Shown here: in pieces, positions 37,000 to 41,881 of the stretch | Layout of the letters: each line of letters begins with the position of its first letter | How positions within the stretch are numbered: the first letter of the stretch is position 1 | Assembly: GCA_001430745.1 (NCBI GenBank) | Contig: KQ481950.1 | Span: 1,043,646 to 1,085,526 of the forward strand | Direction of reading: 5' to 3' | Source of the DNA: Auxenochlorella pyrenoidosa | Taxonomy: Eukaryota; Chlorophyta; Trebouxiophyceae; Chlorellales; Chlorellaceae | DNA: 41,881 nucleotides | Program-made: the position numbers and the translations under genes | The notes under the pieces: model-generated | Told to the model about the DNA's origin: nothing | Databases searched by the model: none | What the model saw: the letters and a program-made list of their open reading frames with translations, nothing else

Positions 37000-38209
37000 A
37001 TGTACCCAACCATACATAATTTTGGTGCAAACCCGCTGCACTCCTACCCAACGGTGGGCAGCAACACCAGCGGCGCCGCAAGCGGCAGCGCAGGTGGCGG
37101 CGCTGCGCCTGCTGCTCCAGCGCCGCCGCGTGCCAATGGGCCGCCGCCGCCCCCGCCGCCCGCCTTCCCGACGCTGCAAGTTACGATAGACCCTCGCTTC
37201 CAAGTGGCACCGCCGGTAGGTGCCCAGCGGCGGTCAGTGCCGCCCGGGCTGACACCAATGGCTCGTGCTTGCATTCCTTTGCTCTCTGCCCTCGGCGCCA
37301 ACCGCCCTTGCTCTCTCTAGGCGCCCCCAAGTGTCTGTTCAAGTGCTGGCAAAACCTGTAACATGCACTGGTCGTGTCTGCAGGTGCGGGCGCCATCACA
37401 ACCCCCGGGCGAGGGCGGCGCCTCGCAGGCCGGCTCTGCACCGCCGCCGCCGCCGGGACACCCAGCCCCCGGTGCCAGCGGCGAGCCACTTGATCTCAGC
37501 CTTGAACGGCGGCTGGTGCAGGAGCTGGCCAGCAGCAGCAGCGGGGTCGCAGGCGGCGCAGGGCCTGGCGACGGTGGGGCAGCGGCAGCTGCAGCGGAGC
37601 AGGTTGGTGTGGGTTGGAAGAAGCTTACCGCGACCCGCCGGCCCTGCCTGGCCCTCTGGCCAGCCCCGCGCCCTCCGGCCTGCAGAGAATAATGCTGCGG
37701 CCTTGCCTGCCAATGCCTCTAGCACACTGGCGCGGCGCATCGGCCCTGTTGTCATGCGCCAGGCCCGGCCCTTAACCCGGGCTGCCCTCACGGTCCCGTA
37801 GGCGGGGGAGGACCCCTACGAAGTGCTGCTGGGGCGGTACACCGAGATGGGGTTCACCCGGGAGGAGGTGGCCATGGCGCTGGCGGTGGTGGGCCCAGAC
37901 CACGGCGCGGACGCGGAGCGCATAGGTGCGCGCGGCGGCGTGGCGGCGGCATCGACAGGGAGCCCTCTTGCGTGTCTGGGGCGCAGCGCCCGCACTGCGT
38001 GCGACCATGTGGCCAGCTGCTGCATGTCGGTGCGATCCCTCCCCTTCCCGTGTCCCCGAACCCTGCCCGCGCCTGCAGTGGATGCCTGCCGCAAGTACAA
38101 GAGCATCTGCACGATGGGCTTCAGGCCCCAGCACGTGGTCGGGGCGCTGGTCACGCACGACGGCGACGCAGACCTGGCTGCCACCACCTGCCTGGAGGCT
38201 TCCGGCTGA
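37000..38209 (+). CDS. Proline-rich protein with C-terminal tandem UBA-like domains
   Basis: Exons 37000-37215, 37384-37602, 37802-37925 and 38079-38209 give 229 aa. Residues 1-145 are Gly/Ala/Pro-rich with a P7 run and an isolated helix (LDLSLERRLVQELASS). The last 84 residues hold two UBA-like units: YTEMGFTREEVAMALAVVG, then the shared helix AERIVDACRKYKSICTMGF, and PQHVVGALVTHDGDADLAAT. The last helix of unit 1 seems to continue as the first helix of unit 2, as in the overlapping UBA solenoid (SOUBA) of UBAP1, an ESCRT-I subunit. The domain call rests on spacing of MGF/helix patterns. Ubiquitin binding is expected; the ESCRT link is inference. The start ATG has no upstream competitor in a good context. 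Confidence 0.75.
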
Positions 38210-38831
38210 TGGGCCGGCAGGCGCCTGGCTCGAGGCGCACGTCTTGAGGCAGCGAGGCAACAATGCCTGCAGGCCCTGGCAAGGGCTCCTGCCCGCCGCT
38301 GCTGCGCATTTGCCCGTGCCATCCAAGTTTGCCCCTGTGAAAGATGTCTGTGCTGGCGGCCTTATCTCAGATGGCACAGTGCAGAAAGGATCGTTGTGGC
38401 GGCCCTGCCAGGTGCAGCCAACCAAGGAGCCCAGGAGCCAGCAGGCGAAGCAGGCCCGTGCAGCCAGACGGCGAGCATGCACTGCGCAGGGAGAAGTTGT
38501 CGCTGCAAGCTTTGTGTCCAGCAGAGTTCATGTTTCCACTTGTGCCTACCTCGTGTGCTTCCTGGAGCACAGGGACTCGCAGCAAAATGGAGCCATGACG
38601 TTGCAGGGAAAGCAACGGGGGCAGGCTGAGGGAAGAGCGGCAAAGGATGCACGGCAAGGAGGAGACGCAAAGGAACGTAGCAAAATGGCAAGACGGGAAG
38701 AGAGGCGGCAGTGGCATAGCAAAGAGGAGTCAAATGTCAGGAAGAGTGAGCAGCAGGGGTAGTCAGGGTCAGCAGGGCGGCTGGCTTGGGCGGCTGGCAG
38801 GAAGACCTCCAGCCAAAACTCCTGACAGGGC
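38210..38831. other. Convergent 3' region of UBA protein and URM1
   Basis: No exon is supported in these 622 bases. No TGTAA is seen in either direction. Confidence 0.4.
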
Positions 38832-39732
38832 TCAGCCGCCGTGCAAGGTGGAAATAAAGGTGACTCTATCTCCCTCGCACACCTCTGCATCGAGCTCGCC
38901 GCTGCGGCAGGGTGTCAGCAGGCAGGCCCACGGCATGTCGGTGAGACGGGGGGAGGCACGAGCAGGCAAACAATGGGCGCAGTTGCTGCACGGTGAGCTG
39001 CACACGCGGGTTCAGGGCGCGTCCTGCCGGGACTAGCCCTCATACTCAGTCAGCACTGCTGCAGGCCCTGAGGCAGGCAACGACGGAGGCAGTGAGGCTC
39101 CATTCCCACCCCCACCCACCCACCACAGCTCCCAGTCTGTGTCATTCACCAGCACCAGCACTCCTGGCCGCCTGCGCATGGATGGTAATTCGGCAGGGCG
39201 CACAAGGTCGCTTCAAGCAACAGCGCAAAACCTAGCATGCTGGGACGAGCCAGGGAAGCAGGACGGCACCGACGGCTGGCCGCCCCTCAACATCCCTGGA
39301 CTCACACGCTGCTGCCCTTCATGAACAGCTCAGGCCGCTCCGTCAGCAGGTTGTCTCGTGCCCAGGCCATCGCCTCCGCCACTGTTAGCTGCACAAGCAG
39401 AGTTTCAGGGCAGCCAAGCAGATACGGTGGTGCCACTGCCAGCAGCAATGCAAGCAGTGCAAGCCGCTCGAGCATCTGCCGCAGCGGCCGCCCGTCACTT
39501 TCTGCTGCGACGGCGCACCTGTCCGCCATTGGAAACCGGAATATCCGCCTCTACCGCCTTCTGATTGCCAAACAGCAGCTCCATCCCACCGCTGCTGAGG
39601 GAGTGGGATGTGCGGCCGGTGTGTTGAGACTTCCGTATGCTGCTCCGGTGTGCTCAACATGCAAACGGGTCATCTGAAGATTGCAGTTGCGCGATGACAG
39701 TGACGCTACCTGAACTCCAGCAACACGCGCAT
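38832..39732 (-). CDS. URM1: Ubiquitin-related modifier 1
   Basis: URM1 carries sulfur as a C-terminal thiocarboxylate for 2-thiolation of U34 in tRNA-Lys, -Gln and -Glu, and can also tag proteins. Five tiny exons (39732-39710, 39591-39519, 39388-39306, 39171-39124, 38901-38832) give 98 aa. Joins rebuild MRVLLEFSGGMELLFGNQ, then LTVAEAMAWARDNLLTERPE, LFMKGSSVRPGVLVLVNDTD, WELCGELDAEV, and the C-terminal FISTLHGG. The protein ends directly in Gly97-Gly98, so no processing is needed. Exon 1 is only 23 bases and exon 4 only 48 bases, so automatic callers are likely to miss this gene. Length matches the family (about 100 aa). Confidence 0.95.
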
Positions 39733-40398
39733 CGCGCTCGGGCTCCTGGCGGACTTTGCCGAGCGTTTGGCGTGCTCAAAAGAGATATGAGATTGAGTGC
39801 AACCGTGTAAACAGGGCAGGACGGAGCACAGTGGCACACCCAGCCGCCAACAGCACAGCGTGCACTGCCGCCGCGACGTGAAGGCATCCCGCACAGTGTT
39901 CAGTTCCAACATTGTTTTGACTGTGTGATGCAGGTTGCTGACTGCCGTGGTTGCATCTAACCTCAGCACTCCAAGTGTTGTGTCTCTGTTCATGCCCAGG
40001 TGCACGCCTGCCCATCCTGTTGGCCTACCACGCCCGAGGGCAGGGGCTTGCTGGGATGCACTTGCTGTTGTTACTGTGACACACGGCTGCGCAAAGCCTA
40101 GACAGCTGCACCGCAACGGCACTGGATCAACGTGCTCCTGCACGTGTGTGCAGGCCTCCTCATCCTCAGCCTTGCTTATTGCGCGGCGTGAAAAAGGCCT
40201 GCAAGCAAGGGGGGGTGCAGGGGCAAAGGCTCTGTCGGCAGGCAGCGGGAAAGTTGAACGTGTAGCGACACTGCTCCCCTGCAATGCACCCTTCTGTACG
40301 CAGTAGTTCCATACGGCCGGCTGCTGGGTGACTGGATCGCCACCAGACATGCAACATAACCCCCCCCCCCACCCCCCCACCCCACCCCCTCTCCTCAC
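39733..40398. other. Region between PIF1 and URM1 (same strand)
   Basis: Should hold the PIF1 3' end and the URM1 promoter. A minus-strand frame stays open across the whole stretch, but coding potential is uncertain. A possible PIF1 terminal exon begins after a TTGCAG acceptor near 40283 with GSSVATRSTFPL. No minus-strand TGTAA is seen. Confidence 0.4.
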
Positions 40399-41881
40399 TT
40401 TGATAGCTGCCTGGCCTGGGGCCAGAGTGCGTCGCGCACGCTTCCCATCACGCTCCCTTGGCTGCCCTCCACGCTTGCCGCCACTGCTTGCATTCTGGTA
40501 GCCGCTGCCGCCGGGTGGTGCAAAGCCGCCGCCTCCACTGCCGCCGTTGAGTGGGCATGCCGAGCTCCAGTGGCCTGCATGCACAGCGGGCAGAGCACCG
40601 GAGGCGGTGATCAGCCCAGGTGCGCCTTGAGGCAGCACAGCAGCATGGGCTGGTACAGGAGGCAAGCATGGAGGGGGGCTCATGGCCTGTCTGCACCCCC
40701 ACAGTGCATGTCTGTTATGCTCTAGGCTGTGACTCGCACAAACAACCCCAGCCAGGGCGCTGCACACCAGGCTGCTTGCAGCGGAAGCAAATGTCGCCGG
40801 CCCTGCCGTTGCCACCCTGAGTCATGCCGCCGCCGCTGCCATAAGCCGGCGCCGACTGGCGCAGCTGGTCGCGCCCTCGGGCCCAGCCGCCCTGCGCATC
40901 CCCACCGCTGCCGCCCGCCCCAGACGCTTTGGCGGGGTCGAGCGGCGGCGTGCACGGGTGCTGCCGCTGCCACTCCTGCCACTCGGCGTCGCTGCAGTAG
41001 GGCTGCCCCGCCTTGAGGGCCTGGTGGAAGCGCAGGGCCGTCTGGTTGGTCTTGACGCAGCCGGGCGCACTGTCCAGCACCTGCAGGCCCTCCAGCGACC
41101 GCACGCGGCTGGGAGGGGCGGGGTGGGGTGGGTGGGTGGGTGGGTGGGTAAGGTGGGGCAGTGGGGCTAAGCTGGGAGGTTACGTTTGGCAGAGCGTTGC
41201 AGGCTCGCGTGCAACGCATCCCTGGCCAACCTCCCCAGGCGGGCGCGAGCTCGTGTCCCCGCAGTGGTGCAGACCAGGGAGGTGAAGACGTGCACCGCGT
41301 GACAGCTGCCATGCGGCTGGCAAGACAGGATCCGCAGCAGGGCCCACGCCTTTCAAACAGGTGATACCAGCCCACCCCCACCCACCCCACACACACTCAC
41401 GAGAGCGCCACGTAGGCCTGCCCCTCAGCAAAGCAGTCTCGCAGGCTGACACGGGCCAGGTCCAGGGTCATGCCCTGCAGGCAGGCGAGTGCGAGGGGTT
41501 GCAGCAGCTTCAGGCACGGGGCCCAGGGGCGGAGGCAGAGCAGCGCAGGTGATGCTGGGCGGTGTGGGTGCAGACGAGGTGCCGACGCTGCTCAGCGATG
41601 GCGGGCACATGGCAAGGGAGGTAAGGCAGGCAGGCAGGCAAAGCATGCAAGACCATTTGGCGCACCCATGCCACTACTTGGGTGCCGACAGGAAGCCTCA
41701 CAGGCCTTTCATGCGACCACCCACGGACCTGGCACTTGTGGATGGTGATGGACCAGGCCAGCTTCAGGGGCACCTGCTCCCGGCTGCACTGCCCCACGCC
41801 CGGCAGCTCTGCCGTGAAGAGCTGCGTGAGCGAACCGGGGGTCGCACGCAGCAAGGGGGTTAGGGGCAACGGTTGGGGAAA
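40399..41881 (-). CDS. PIF1-family DNA helicase with C-terminal CCHC zinc knuckle (partial)
   Basis: PIF1 is a 5'-to-3' superfamily 1B helicase that acts at G-quadruplexes, telomeres and organelle DNA. Only the C-terminal end is in the window: exons 41821-41729 (QVPLKLAWSITIHKCQ), 41474-41401 (GMTLDLARVSLRDCFAEGQA, YVALS), 41108-40768 (starting RVRSLEGLQVL) and 40574-40399. These cover the conserved IHKxQGMTLD and YVALSRVRS motifs. The next part has a charged/Gly-rich region and a CCHC knuckle, CFRCKQPGHWSSAC, split by an intron. A basic tail (KRGGQPRERDGKRARRTL) follows. The frame stays open at 40399, at a GTGAGG donor, so a further 3' exon is likely. The N-terminal ATPase motifs lie beyond 41881. 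CCHC-tailed PIF1 is unusual but not unknown in plant-lineage proteins. Confidence 0.85.

Noticed and set aside
36763..37320. 185-codon plus-strand frame taken whole
   Set aside because: Only 37000-37215 is exon. Upstream lies leader sequence, and beyond the GTAGGT donor at 37216 it runs into an intron.

Overview
This is nuclear DNA from a GC-rich green microalga, probably Chlorella-like (Trebouxiophyceae or a close relative). The evidence is very GC-rich sequence, 15 protein genes split by many short introns, CTG/CCG/CA microsatellites, TGTAA poly(A) motifs, and chloroplast-lineage genes: an NYC1/NOL-type chlorophyll b reductase and a pTAC5-like plastid protein. All identifications come from reading the sequence; no database search was run. 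Exon models were built from splice sites, reading phase and family motifs. Each phase-checked model sums to a whole number of codons.

Layout, left to right: pTAC5-like protein with two peptidoglycan-binding-like domains (minus, 3' end off the window, 1-2888); PRA1 family protein (plus, 3661-5283); degenerate repeat copy B (5590-5880); unknown multi-membrane-span protein (plus, about 6577-7892); a poorly resolved, perhaps decaying minus-strand gene, copy A (about 8330-10340); secreted M43 metalloprotease (minus, 11085-14278) interrupted by a 915-base N gap; COG0523/CobW GTPase (plus, 15710-17831); DUF952 protein (minus, 18062-18946); small conserved-looking protein (plus, 19439-20461); GAF-like membrane protein (minus, 21223-23939); UFM1 (plus, 24508-25134); organelle-type lysyl-tRNA synthetase (minus, 25493-30084); cobalamin-binding-like TroA/BtuF-fold protein (plus, 30580-32096); chlorophyll b reductase-like SDR (minus, 33075-36430); proline-rich tandem-UBA protein (plus, 37000-38209); URM1 (minus, 38832-39732); C-terminal part of a PIF1-family helicase with a CCHC knuckle (minus, about 40399-41881).

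The genes do not form one pathway. Most lie in alternating divergent pairs with upstream gaps of about 0.4-0.6 kb and convergent 3' ends. Some convergent pairs share or interleave poly(A) motifs; the clearest is a TTACA-N7-TGTAA palindrome at 32427-32443. Two ubiquitin-like modifiers (UFM1, URM1) and a UBA protein lie within 15 kb. Five introns appear to use GC-AG boundaries, which simple gene finders would miss. Several C/A-rich tracts run up to 3' splice sites. I see no CRISPR array, operon, rRNA, tRNA or intact transposon.
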